In this document: in pieces, positions 24,730 to 34,839 of the stretch
How the letters are laid out: every line of letters begins with the position of its first letter
How positions within the stretch are numbered: the first letter of the stretch is position 1
Source: Tanypteryx hageni
Lineage: Eukaryota > Arthropoda > Insecta > Odonata > Petaluridae
Direction: 5' to 3'
Length of the DNA: 64,000 nucleotides
Assembly (NCBI GenBank): GCA_028673005.1
Contig: CM054116.1
Coordinates: 93,888,707 to 93,952,706, forward strand
Made by a program: the position numbers and the translations under genes
Notes under the pieces: model-generated
The model's database searches: none
Seen by the model: only the letters and a program-made list of their open reading frames with translations
What the model was told of the DNA's origin: nothing

Positions 24730-25982
24730 CAGTGAAGCTTCTCCTAGGTGGACATCTGGAGGAAGGAAATGTCCGCTTTAGATAGGTATGTGCCAAGAAA
24801 CTAAACCTACTTATATAAGTGCATACCTTTATTATTATCAAGCTTTAAATGTTTATATGCATTTAATTTATGTTAAGAACTCATCCTTTACAAAAATGGC
24901 AATAAATTACCCGGTTTTCAGCATTTTGCTATTGCGATTACTTTTCTACTGTAAATAATTAGCTCACCCACTAGATTCAGTCCAGATTCGTCACTATGGG
25001 TCAAGTAGAGTTTTTAAATACAGTTAGATAGTCCAAAGGGTAGGCATAATTTTTTAAAAATTGTTGACTCATTGTTCTTCAGTATTTTCATGTTTTTCTT
25101 CTCATGTTTTCTGTCATTCACAAACTCATTCACAATTTCATTCGCCTCTGTGCTTCCATTTTCAGCTCCCCTTAGCGAAGAATTTCATAAGGTACTAAGC
25201 ATTAAAGTCCATTAAGGATCGCAGTATCAGTTGCATCTCAGACGTCACCGATACACTCATTATCAGACAGATTGCGAAAGCAGATTTTTAATAGTTCATT
25301 CCACGCGGCGCTAATCCAGGTGATGGCCTGCAAGACGTTAATTCGAACTCCGTACTTTTCCCGCCTAGAATATTCTATCACTTATATTTTTCTTTTAATG
25401 TAAAAACTTCCGGATAAATGAGGAAGGAGAAGATCAGAAAGATGTAAGACCGGAACGCATGGTGGAGTGTTGTCACTCCAGAGGTTGGGAAAGCCCATCT
25501 TTCTGTAAGGGAAATAAATAGGTATTTGTTGGTGAGCGACACGGTGGAGGAGGATCGGCGAGAGATGATCAAATTTTCGGGGGCGTCCTTTGTTTTGGAA
25601 GAAGAGAACTTCCACCTCAAAGACACTGTTCTTCTCATATAAAGATGTTTCGCGAAGAGCGAGGCGGAATTCTTTATCTGGAAATAATGATAGATATGTA
25701 AGAAGTCGATAAAACTTCAGCTTGTCTTGAGAGAGGAGTTTCAAATGCTTGCAAAGGGGGATTCCTAGAAAATTGACTTTGCGCAATTTAGATGAATTTA
25801 GCGTAAGTGTCCATTAGAAGGAGGTTAAAAATATCAAAAGACTCATATTAAAGCATCCGCGTCGGAAATAGTGTGTCTCTACTATGGAGAGGTTGGTTAA
25901 CACGGGATTTCCTGTACTCACGGCCAGGATACAAACAAAAGCGTCCGCAACAAGAGGTGTCCGTTTAATGGAGGTTTCACTG
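24730..25982. mobile_element. pogo/Tigger-like relic, about 1.25 kb
   Basis: Left end CAGTGAAGCTTCTCCTAGG with GTGGACATCT, then a matching TGTCCGCTTTAGATAGG segment, flanked by TA (24728-24729). Right end, read on the reverse strand, CAGTGAAACCTCCATTAAAC with GGACACCTC. This terminal grammar (CAGTGAAACCTC-, GTGTCC subterminal repeats) is typical of Tigger/pogo elements. A second subterminal copy (AAGTGTCCATTAGAAGGAGG) lies near 25806-25825, suggesting internal rearrangement or two merged copies. The 134- and 86-codon minus frames at 25378-25786 show no DDE transposase motif I can identify. Confidence 0.5.
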
Positions 25983-25985
25983 TTA

Positions 25986-27335
25986 TAGGATGGCTTTAGG
26001 AGTTGCATCAATCAATAAACTATAAGAATATAAAATCAGTACTTTAATATTGATTAGCATTACGTGAAAGCAAATTAATATAAATCAAGTAAGTAAATTA
26101 ATGAGTAAACACCCACTTCTCAGTTCATTTATAAAATTCCATTACTGTGAATAAGTCGCTGGAACGGAAGAACAGCTTTTGCTATATCAAAAATTGTTTC
26201 CACTATTATTTCCTTCTTAACACCATGATTCGTTAGAATATAAATTTCGCGTTAGGTATGATGATGCCTATCATGTAAATACTGATAGTGTAATTACAAC
26301 CATATAATAAAATATTTTATAATGGGGATTTAAACAAATGAATTTGTTTTATCCATGGAGTTTGGTAATAAAGAATGACTTCGGAAAGACAGTTGATTAC
26401 TCTCCTTTAAAGACAATGATTGATATTCTTATTTATGCCTTTCTTGTTAGGATTGTTTTCATTTGAGATTCTCGGTGACAGGTTAAGATTTCATGAAGGA
26501 TTCCCTGTTCCGATCTAATTTTAAGCTATTCGTCCAGTTATCTTCTTATTATATCTTTGTTCTAGTTTTGTAGAAAGTTCCTAGTGAATTGAATGTATTT
26601 AATATAAATATTTGTTCAGACTTTAATGTCTTATTGCGCTAATGAATTTTAATTCGTTTTAAATTTATTATCCACTAATTCGTATTTTCATATTTAAAAT
26701 GTCGTTGAGTTTTACAACACATAGAATCTTAGCAGATTAAATCCAGAGATCATTAGATGCGACAGGTGACTCGCAATCATTAAACGCGAGTGTTATTAAC
26801 AGAAGCAGCGATCCATGTAATTTGTTGCTGACAACTTGAAGATCTAGTTTAGTCAAACAATTATAGTTGTAGGAACAGGGGTTACTTATAAATTTGTAGG
26901 GTTAAAACCATGAAGCGATCTCTATATATCATTTTTCGAATCTTAAGGTCATGATATCTTGTTCGATCCAATGTACGTATTTCATGACTTCCTTAATTCT
27001 CACGCTTGTGAGGAAGATAACGGCAATTAAAGTAGCCATGGTCCAATATGAACCATTTCGAAGTTGAACCGACATACCCGTCTTGGGTCATAGAATAAAA
27101 ACATTCCAGAAATAAATGATTTATCCTTCCAACGCAAAATAATAAATTATAGATAGGTTTAGACGCTTCCTTCTTCACGGCCTCCAAAAACCAATACCAA
27201 TTATTAAGTTTAATTTGAAAAGGAGCGATTAATCGGAACGACGGGTATACGAAAATTGCGCTCCACATAACACTCCTTTTTCCTCTTTTAGCATTCACGA
27301 ATAACCTTCGGTGACCCTCAAGGTTTTGTTTTGGC
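25986..27335. other. AT-rich stretch without a recognisable gene
   Basis: Nothing identifiable. The minus frame at 26993-27337 (114 codons) has no recognisable domain and no splice context. Confidence 0.45.
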
Positions 27336-27960
27336 AAAAACCTACGCCTAGGCAGGAAACGGCGAAGGTGACGGGGCTATGAGGGCATTTGATGGATCGG
27401 GACAGTTTCGGGAGAGGGACCGTGGCCTACATTCCGCGATCGGAATTTGGTTAGGCGGGATCGATTCCAAAAAAGAGTTTCCCCTCAACGGAAAGCGCGT
27501 CTCCCGGAGCGGCGGCCAAGGCTCGCCCGATCACTCACCGCTCGGCGGTTTTCTCCAGAAGAAGAGGAAATGTCTCCCTCTTCTGAGAAACAAGCGGGTC
27601 TGGCGGAGGAGGAAAAAAGTAGAAGCGTAGTAAAGAAAAATAGGAACGAAATGTGAAGTTAATCGACGAGGAAAGGCGATTTGTGGGGGAGGGTGAGGGG
27701 GAGTGAAGGAGGAGGTTTCAAGAGAAACTGGTATGGAATTATATGGTTGAAGAAATACGTATAATGCCGTTAAAGGTATCCTTCCACCTCATTTTTTCCG
27801 CGATACACGTCACCCGCGAAATGCCGAAGATCCTGTAGGTGAGAGGAGGCGGCGGATCTCCTCGCATCCTCGCGAAAAATGTGGTAATGCGGTTATCGAT
27901 TCGTGGAGGTTCGCGAAATGGATTGCATCGTCACGTCCGGACGGCCCTCGGTAATTCGGC
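27336..27960. other. CpG-rich block
   Basis: Compared with its surroundings this block is GC- and CpG-rich (GCGGGATCGATTCC, GGAGCGGCGGCCAAGG, CGCGAAATGCCGAAG and others), with a purine-rich middle. The small frames on the plus strand (27379-27656) overlap in different phases and are low-complexity at their ends. It could be a regulatory or CpG-island-like element. No exon is supported. Confidence 0.3.
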
Positions 27961-28511
27961 AAATTTAATAAATGGAAGTATTCCCTTTTTTTTAGAGAGT
28001 TGGGACCATTGATAGGTATTTCAGATGGTTACGCAAAGGAAATTAAAGCCTTACGTTGCAGAATTTCAAGCCCGGTATTACTCCACGTTTACATACTTCC
28101 AATGAAATACGGGTTGCAAAAAATGACAGCGAGGAAGCATTACCAAAGTAAGAGAATTCTGAAATGACGCATGCGTTCGAGAGAAAATCGGGAGACATTT
28201 GTGTTTGGAAATCTCAGCTCCTGAGTCATTCGTGCTCATAAACTTTCACTGAAGGGATAATTACGCAGTCTTTCGCGTAAGTACCTCATGATTTTTCTCC
28301 GGTAAACCCATTTAATCACAATTTATCCGTCGAAAAAATAATTCACGCAAATTAACTAGTTATTACAGATGGTGTGACGGTTTAAGCTGCGCGTTGCTTC
28401 AACAAAGACAACTCAATCGTCGCAATTATACGCAGTTTAATGCTTGATGTTTTATGAGACGGGCAAAATTTTTACGAGTTATGGCTACATATATCCCAGT
28501 TGGGATCTAGC
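27961..28511. other. Stretch without a recognisable gene
   Basis: AT-rich sequence leading up to the foldback element. No gene, RNA or terminus recognised. Confidence 0.4.
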
Positions 28512-28625
28512 AAAATTCACCGCCAGCAATTCATCGCCAGCAATTCAACGCCGCGGAAAATTCACCGCCAGCAATTCATCAAGGAAAATTCATCGCCACG
28601 GAAAATTCATCGTCATGGGAAATTT
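28512..28625 (+). repeat. Sub-repeat array in the left foldback arm
   Basis: About seven tandem units of 14-18 bp are variants of AATTCATCGCCACGGAA. The variable positions are mainly CAT/CAC/CAA after AATT and AGC/CGG/TGG after CGCC. The same array, inverted, occupies about 29341-29449 in the right arm with different point changes, so the arms have diverged since formation. The 90-codon frame across it (28444-28716) is a by-product of the repeats. Confidence 0.7.
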
Positions 28626-29449
28626 ATCGCCTTGTATGGATCATGTTGTTAACAAAGACTGTATTAAAAATGCGTGTGAGGACTCTATGCCGACAGAAGA
28701 ATATAAGGGCAAATAATCCAACTATAGCGGTTTTAATAAATACGATAATGTTTCATTTTTTGACCGGGAATGAAATGGAAGTAATCCACATTTACAAGTA
28801 ATATGCCAATTGTTTATGACAACCGAATGAGAATTTTTAAAATAATGATATGCAGAAAAAGTTAACACTCTGACCCCCTCACCATCTTTTTTTCCTTTTT
28901 TTTTCTCTTCATATTCTTAATTTTTGTTAAATTCCTAGTTGACAGATATCAATATTGCCTATATTTTATTACTAGTTGATTGATATCAATGTTACCATGT
29001 TTCATTATAATTTCTTACACGTCTCCCCCCTTCCTTCTCCCTCTACACACTTCTCCATTTCTTTATTACATCCTTCTCCCGCCCCCCCCTCCCATACACT
29101 TTGTTAAGTTTTTCTGCATATCATTATTTAAAAAAAATTCATTCGGTTGTCATATTACTTGTAAATGTAGATTACTTCCATTTCATTCCCGGTCAAAAAA
29201 TGAAACATTATCGTAGGTATTTATTAAAACCGCTATAGTTGGATTATTTGCCCTTATATTCATCTGTCGGCGTAAAGTCCGCACACGTATTTTTAATACA
29301 GCTTTTGTTAAGAACATGATCCATACAAGGAGATAAATTTCCCATGGCATTGAATTTTCCGTGGCGATGAATTACTGTCGGTGAATTTTCCGCGACGTTG
29401 AATTTCTGGCGATGAATTGATGGCTATGAATTGCTGGCGGAGAACTTTC
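28512..29449. mobile_element. Foldback element with about 350-bp inverted arms
   Basis: The left arm (28512-28866) and right arm (29103-29449) are inverted copies of one another at high identity, apart from small indels. They flank a spacer of about 236 bp that is pyrimidine-rich and contains a short direct repeat (AGTTGACAGATATCAAT-TT at about 28938 and AGTTGATTGATATCAATGTT at about 28975). The outer part of each arm is an array of short sub-repeats. Long inverted arms made of tandem sub-repeats are the defining architecture of foldback (FB-like) transposons. No transposase is present. No convincing target duplication was found (CCCAGTTGGGATCTAG left, CTGGATACCATCTCAG right). Confidence 0.7.
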
Positions 29450-29785
29450 TGGATACCATCTCAGTTGATTATGGTACTAAGTGATTATGGCAATAGGATT
29501 AATGAGGAATATCTAAGTCAAAATATTTTCATAATTTACCCCTTTGGTCTACTGACATATATTTCCGTTGCATTTGTTAGTTAAATTGTATATAAATTAC
29601 ATCTAGAATAAGCGTATTAAACAAATATCCAGCAATATTTTACTTAAGTAAGCGCTAACATTTTATGCTTCGTTATCGGCTCTTTAGCAGAAGGTACACT
29701 TTCTCAGCAGGCCAAGTAAGGGATTCGATCCACCTCTTCGAGTGCCCACCGTAGAGTTTTACTCTCTTGCGGAAGATGTGGCACG
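29450..29785. other. AT-rich stretch without a recognisable gene
   Basis: Nothing identifiable. A tRNA-B-box-like GGATTCGATCC at about 29718-29728 has no tRNA fold around it. Confidence 0.4.
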
Positions 29786-30115
29786 AGTCGATCCGTATGA
29801 GAATGAAGGAGAAAGAGAGAGGGAAAGTGAGAGGGAACGAGAAAGGGTGTGTGAGTTAGGAAGGTTGCGAGGCAAGGAGGTGCGGAGAAAGGAGGGTGTG
29901 GGAGGGGCCAATGGACTTTCTCTCACGACCAGAGAGAAAGAGGGAGAAAGACGCTCCTTAGTAGGTGTAGATGATGAAAGGGAGAAAATAAGAGGAGAGG
30001 GAAGAGGGAGTGTGAGGAGAGGAGGTGGGGAGAAAGGTAGAGGAGGCGAGAGAGAGAGGAGAGACCATGGAGCGGGGAAAGGGGGAAGCATTGGAGGAGA
30101 GAAAAAGTAAATTTT
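29786..30115. repeat. Purine-rich (GA)n low-complexity tract
   Basis: The plus strand is dominated by GAGA, GGGAG and GAAAG runs. The frames here (29742-30110 plus, 122 codons of Glu/Arg/Gly; 29759-30187 minus, 142 codons of Ser/Leu/Pro) are simple translations of the tract and not genes. Confidence 0.65.
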
Positions 30116-30554
30116 GTGGCGGCGGAGAAAGGAGTTTTGGGTTCCCGCTGGGAGGGGACCGATACGAGGTAGTGGGAAATGTACCATGGGAGATAAGTTT
30201 TATAGAGATCGAAAGATATGATAAATGCGAGTAGAAATTAATGCAGGAAGGTTCTGATATATATTGGAGGAACGAACCGCATCGATGAGTTCAGACGCGA
30301 TATATATCTCTCCGCTTAACTTTGTTGGCTCCATGATACGTCTTTGCCTTTCAAAAAGTTTTTTCTTGATTCGTCGAGATTAAAATGGCGAGAAAAATGA
30401 CCTTATATATTATTTAGCGCCGTTGCACCGTCGATACTATGGTAGTCCTTACGTTTCTCAGAGAATGCTGTGAAACGCCTGTGTCGTAAGATTTTTTTTA
30501 CTGATTTTCGGTGGATAAACAAACCAATGTAGCTGACGATGGGATATGTGTGTG

Positions 30555-30558
<4 letters not shown>

Positions 30559-30621
<63 letters not shown>
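30559..30621. repeat. (TA)31 microsatellite
   Basis: Uninterrupted TA dinucleotides bordered by TGTG/TGTA on the left and TGCACACACA on the right, giving a compound TG-TA-CA tract. Confidence 0.95.
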
Positions 30622-30628
<7 letters not shown>

Positions 30629-31290
30629 CAAAATGATGAAAATTTTTTATTATACTTATATTTTATATTAGAATTTTATTATGTATAATTTATATATAAA
30701 ATTTTAAATCACATAATCTATGTAAAAGCGATTGTTTACAACGTAGGTCACTCTTCCACTCTTGCACGTTCAACTGTCCCGATGACTGAATCCCACCGCG
30801 AGAGAAAGGCTCGATTTGTTTACCTTACTGAGATGTTTATTTTAGGTGACTTATGAGGACGTAGAACGACGCCCGAGATGGAACATCGCGTAGGCGAGAC
30901 TAGAAGAAGGCATAGAGATCGAATGTCGGAGGAATGCGGAAAGATGGCTGATGCACGAAGAAAGTGAGCATTGAGTGGTAGGGGGAGGGAGATCGCTGGA
31001 ACGCTCGACACGAAAAGAGAATAAAGGATGAGCCAGGATGCTCAAAGTTCTGCCTAGGAAGTAATGGTCCTTTGGTGCCGCAGAGCTCTCTCACTGCCTC
31101 GCGTTCGGATTTGAGGGGAGAGAGGAAAGATGGAGAGAAACCTGACGGCTACTTTCTACTAGACTGCGTCTTGCCAAAGAGGAGGAAAAAAGGGTCCACT
31201 ACGTCCTTTTTTTTAATAAGGGATAGGATGCTGCGATCAATGTCGCAGAAACCCAGGATGACGATGCAAGTATTGACAGGATTAAGGTTC
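30622..31290. other. Stretch without a recognisable gene
   Basis: AT-rich to about 30720, then mixed composition. Overlapping 60-90-codon frames on both strands around 30820-31347 show no domain. The plus one at 31072-31347 runs into the hAT MITE that follows. Confidence 0.4.
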
Positions 31291-31568
31291 GAAGGCGGAT
31301 TCAGGCCTTCTGGGGCCCCTGGCGCTAAACAATTGGGGCCCTTGTAATCTAAATATGTATATCGTGAAACCTCTCCTAACGACTACCCTCTTTTGTGACC
31401 TCTTTTAACGATCGTTTTTCTACGAGATCGTATAGAGTTTTCAGTGATTTTTAAATTGAGATATCTAATATTTCTGAGATTATATATATATGAACATTTT
31501 TTCGGAGCCCCTTACTTCACGGGGCCTGTGGCACGCGAATAGTGCGATTACCCTTAAATTCGCCACTG
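31291..31568 (-). mobile_element. hAT-type MITE family H, copy 1
   Basis: It is collinear with the reverse complement of 56457-56717. Shared blocks are GGGCC-CTGGCGCTAAACAATTGG, a TGTAATCTAAATAT segment, GTGAAACCTC-CCTAA, and at the other end the AATTTAAGGG and TCGCACT-TTCG blocks. The right terminus ...AAATTCGCCACTG is intact; the left is mutated (GAAGGCGGATTCAGG for CAGTGGCGAATTTAGG). The flanking octamers are no longer a clear duplication. The 56-kb copy has perfect ones, which identifies the family as hAT. Confidence 0.6.
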
Positions 31569-31856
31569 CGTCGAATGGGATATTAATGTGTGAGGAATTA
31601 GCCGTGTAACTACCAGCGGGATATACGAGTCTCAACTAAATTCTCAAAAGATTCCAATAGGGTAGTATAGCCAAATACAGTATAAACTCGACACAACTTA
31701 TTCCGTAGTAACCAAAATTTCACTGCAATTAAAACTTGCCTCAGCTCCGATCGACCTAGCCTTATAGCAGTGCTTCACGTATCTCCATTTTTATGTTAAC
31801 GTATTTTGGATTTTTCCTCGTCATATTACAAATTAAATGTCAATGTTTACCTACAG

Positions 31857-32655
31857 CAGCGATTCCCAAACTATGGTACGCATACCACCAGTGGTACGCG
31901 AGTTTAGTGTCAGCATTCATCCATGGAACTGCACAACGAGTGACCACAGAGTCGGACGGACTATTGCCCGCACCGTCCGGTCGCTTCCGCTGCGCCGCTC
32001 ATGGCTCACAGTCAGCTGCCGAAGTATCGTTACTCGTCTGTTTGCGTTTTCACGTTGCTATTTTAAACAACATTATTCTGAACTGAATTAGGTGAGAAAC
32101 TCCTTTGTTTCAATTAAAATATGAACGTGAGGGAAAAAGACCAGCTGATTGATTTGACTTGTGATGGAAGACTACAATTTGGATTCAGCATCTACAAACT
32201 GGAAGAATTTTGGTTAAGGAGATGAGCTAAATATCCCACTCTTTCTGACATATGCGTTGAAAATTCTAATCCCATTCTGCACGACTTACCTATGTGAAAC
32301 GGAGTTTTCTACTATGTTGGTAATTAAAAACAAAAATCGAACAAGGATGAACCTCGAACCGGACCTTCGCTGGAAGTTAACTAACATTGAAGCAAATGAC
32401 AAGATGCTATCTACATGCATCCAAGCTCATCCATCACATTGACAGATTTTCTTTTTATTTTAAGCACCTATGATAAATGCGAGAAAATAAATAATTTTTT
32501 ACTACCACCTATTTTATCTGCCTACCTTACATTATTTTGAAAATGCCTCTTTCGTTAGTAAACAAATTTTTTTAAAGTTCATACTTACTATGTGGTACGA
32601 AGAAATTTTGCCACGTTTTCGGTGGTAGGCGAAAAGAAAAGTTTGGGAACCGCTG
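31857..32655. mobile_element. Internally deleted hAT transposon with exact 8-bp target duplication
   Basis: Left end CAGCGATTCCCAAACTATGG; right end, reverse strand, CAGCGGTTCCCAAACTTTTC. Both continue into a TACCACC block. The octamer ACCTACAG flanks both sides exactly (31849-31856 and 32656-32663), the signature of hAT insertion. The 799-bp element keeps only the last part of a transposase gene (32121-32442), so it is an internal-deletion derivative of a ZBED/Charlie-type hAT. The GC-richer 31930-32030 segment is its 5' subterminal region. Its frames there do not resemble transposase. Confidence 0.85.
32121..32442 (+). pseudogene. hAT transposase C-terminal remnant (ZBED/FAM200-like dimerisation region)
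   Basis: A full hAT transposase catalyses cut-and-paste transposition; its C-terminal hATC region mediates dimerisation. Here the frame from 32121 reads MNVREKDQLIDLTCDG and then LEEFWLRR, followed by a stop and KYPTLSD. A frame change then leads into ELNIPLFLTYALKILIPF, TTYLCETEFS, KNKNRTRMNLEPDLR and a terminal QAHPSH stop. These segments match, in order, the conserved end of ZBED-type hAT transposases (EFW, YP-L, IPF-TTYLCE-FS, R-L-EPDLR). At least one frameshift and one stop break it, and the zinc-finger and catalytic core are absent. It lies inside the element with the perfect ACCTACAG duplication and cannot make an active enzyme. Confidence 0.8.
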
Positions 32656-32776
32656 ACCTACAGTATGGTGGAATTTTTTTGTTGGAAAATATTATAAATC
32701 TTTATTTAAATAACTCGTTGGTCTTTTTACGTTGTGTTTATAAATGTTCGTTATAACGAATTTTCTGTTCAACTAA

Positions 32777-33569
32777 CTAATTTACGCACCCCCCATAAAT
32801 TCGTCAGGCCGGGATTTTATGGTATTTGAGTACGAGGGGTCCCACTGGTATTTCACGAGTGTCTCTTAGATTGATATTACTACAATTTTAGGAAATCGAA
32901 TTTGCAAGTGAATTTTATTGCCAGAAAATGATTATTTGGTAAGGAAATGAAAAATTTAGTGAAAGGGTTAGAGATTTCAACCGAAGGAGAGGTGGTTGGA
33001 TGGCGGAAGAGAAAGAAAATGTTGATGAATGGTGGAAAGATGCTCCCGGAGGAAATATATGAAGGGAATGCGTGGGATGGGGTGATGGAGCGGAGGACGG
33101 GTTGTGTTATACGGTGGGGAAAGGGCTACGACGGGAAAGAGGAAGGTCGCATCGACGTGCCGAATGAAGGAAGAGGGTGTTTTTTTTCCAGATACGTGTG
33201 TTTCAACCTTGTTTATAAGTCTAACCGGAAATTTTATCGATTTCCTTGCTATTCGAAAGAGAGGGGAACTAATAAATGTTTGAGGCCGTATGTTAGGCTT
33301 CTATAATTTAATGCATAAAACGATGCTTCTTTGGATGCTAATGTGAGGCAGTATTTCATAGCGAAACATCACGTTTCGAAACGCGCAGCAAATATGGAAA
33401 ATTAAAATTTTTGGCATTAGATAAAAAGTCATTATATTGTGTTAAAGCCTTCAAAGTTTTTAAAAATATTAGTAAAAATGAAGAATTGAAATCTGTATTC
33501 GTTAAATTAAAAATCCATTAAATTGTGTTTGCCTCTTTATTATTTCAATTTTGATTAATGTGAATGTAT
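32777..33569. other. Stretch with one unrecognised 119-codon frame
   Basis: The plus frame at 32947-33306 encodes a Lys/Arg/Gly-rich peptide without a domain I recognise. No acceptor, donor or promoter context was found and it lies among transposon relics, so it is not called a gene. The remainder is AT-rich. Confidence 0.4.
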
Positions 33570-33658
33570 GCAACGTGCATCGCAATGTGCGGCCTGATGA
33601 GGTCTCCGTTAAGTAACATTTGGCCTTTCAATGAAAAAAAAAAGGTTCCCCACCCCTG
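33570..33658. mobile_element. Right end of a hAT element
   Basis: The sequence GTGCGGCCTGATGAGG..., then ATTTGGCC, A-rich and GGTTCCCCACCCCTG is a typical hAT right end; its reverse strand begins CAGGGGTGGGGAACC. No matching left end was found upstream, so either the rest is deleted or it has decayed beyond recognition. The left boundary is arbitrary. Confidence 0.5.
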
Positions 33659-34120
33659 ATCTATACGGAAGTCGACCATATCAATAAATAGACTTTGGAA
33701 AATCATAGCCAGAAGTCACACATTTTTCATGTTCCAAATCACTAAATATTAAAAAAAAGAAGCCCAAAAAAGCGCACATTTTAACTGGATGAAAAGGGAA
33801 GGGTTGAGGAAAGGTCAACTAAAACCCGGAGGAACGTTTTCACACTTTCAGTCTCAAAGGATTTTAAAACGATTTATTAAATAATAACGAAAATGTCAGC
33901 CCAACAGAAATCAACTAACCGCATTCAGTCGTTCTAGATTACTTTAGCGCCATAACGCTCTGGTTTCCGACGAAATATTATTAGAATAATCGTAATATGA
34001 TGCGGAAGAAACGATAACGATACACAGCCTTTATCCATCATTCATTCGTACATTTACAATATTATAAACTTTAAAATCGAGCATTTTTATTATATATTCA
34101 TATATTCGCTATACACATAC
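33659..34120. other. Stretch without a recognisable gene
   Basis: AT-rich sequence between the hAT right end and the non-LTR relic. Nothing identifiable. Confidence 0.4.
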
Positions 34121-34690
34121 ACATGGAAAAGCCCAGGAGATAGAATGAGATTCCAAATAGATTACATCCTAGTAAAACAAAGAACAGTATAAAGACCGCC
34201 AAGTCATTACCAGGAGCAGACATTGACTAAGATCACAGCCTTCTAATAGTTGACGAAAGTACAAAGCTCAAACAAATAAGAAAAACGAGAAGAGAAAGAC
34301 AGACTTGGGACCTAGAAAAACTGAAAGACATGCAGGATGTAGTCAGCATGAAGTTGAAAGATCGTCTAAGAAATTTGGAAAACAAACCAAAGACCGTGGA
34401 TAAAGAAGATAAAGAGATTGGAAAATAAGAGGAGAAAATCAGGAAACCATGGATCACTAAGGAAATGCTGGAGAAAATGAATGAGAGACGAAAATGGAAA
34501 AACGCTAACAGTGAAGAAGGTAGAGCCAACTCTAGACGTAGAAACAATGCGTTGAGAAGGGTAACAGATAAAGCTAGAGAAAATTGGATAAAAGGAAAAT
34601 AAAATCAGCTGATAGACGATTTTAAAGGGAAAGAGAGTTATCGAGATATGAAGAGGACAGCGGAAAATAGGAGTATAGGGAGAACCAAGT
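34121..34690 (+). pseudogene. Non-LTR ORF2 fragment: endonuclease C-terminus and linker
   Basis: The LINE ORF2 protein nicks target DNA with its endonuclease and primes reverse transcription. The fragment opens with TWKSPGDRMRFQIDYILVKQ, the end of the endonuclease. After a frame change it reads KSLPGADID, a stop, then DHSLLIVDEST, corresponding to the conserved GAD-SDH endonuclease motif with its serine codon replaced by a stop. The linker follows: RRERQTWDLEKLKD, a stop, KPWITKEMLEKMNERRKWK, EEGRANSRRRNNALRRVTDK. It ends in DDFKGKESYRDMKR and then loses homology. The pattern KPW-T-EM--KM-ERRKWKN-N-EEG is widespread in animal LINEs. The minus-strand frames at 34233-34698 are shadows. At least three stops and one frameshift make it inactive. 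Confidence 0.75.
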
Positions 34691-34750
34691 TTAACCATGA
34701 ATAATCACGGGGACCTGTCTACGGACAGACTACATATGATGATGATGATA
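34121..34750 (+). mobile_element. Non-LTR retrotransposon relic lacking its reverse transcriptase
   Basis: The element starts within the 3' part of an apurinic-type endonuclease domain, continues through the endonuclease-RT linker, and then passes without any recognisable RT into a 3' end. That end reads GGGGACCTGTCTACGGACAG with a (GAT/ATG)n tail at about 34734-34750. The tail and 3' GGACAG motif are usual for this type of LINE. The copy is both 5'-truncated and internally deleted. The clade (RTE- or CR1-like) cannot be fixed without the RT. Confidence 0.7.
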
Positions 34751-34839
34751 TTCTCTATGTAGACCGTTCAAAATTAAAACCGCATGGCTGGTCGGTAAAA
34801 AACACCCTTACGGCCCATAAATGGTGAGGTGTTTTAGAC

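Larger units (their letters stand above)
31678..32776. mobile_element. Possible Tigger/pogo-like element hosting the 31857 hAT insertion
   Basis: The left terminus TA-CAGTATAAACTCGACACAAC resembles pogo-group ends. Past the hAT insertion, sequence near 32744-32775 contains TTCGTTATAACGAATTTTCTG and then TTCAACTA, which read on the reverse strand resembles a matching terminus. Removing the hAT (31857-32655) and one copy of its duplicated ACCTACAG would restore a continuous element of roughly 290 bp. The termini are only loosely complementary, so this is tentative. Confidence 0.3.

Noticed and set aside
28513..28625. Resemblance of short tandem repeats to a CRISPR array
   Set aside because: Units are 14-18 bp, directly adjacent without unique spacers, and mirrored in an inverted arm, so they are foldback sub-repeats in a eukaryotic genome.
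29718..29728. B-box-like GGATTCGATCC
   Set aside because: No acceptor stem, anticodon arm or A box at correct spacing, so not a tRNA or a SINE head on this evidence.
29742..30187. 122- and 142-codon frames on opposite strands
   Set aside because: Pure (GA)n tract translations, rich in Glu/Arg/Gly on one strand and Ser/Leu/Pro on the other.
32947..33306. 119-codon plus-strand frame
   Set aside because: Lys/Arg/Gly-rich without recognisable domain, with no splice or promoter context, among transposon relics.
34233..34698. Minus-strand frames of 104 and 110 codons
   Set aside because: Antisense shadows of the A-rich LINE linker region.
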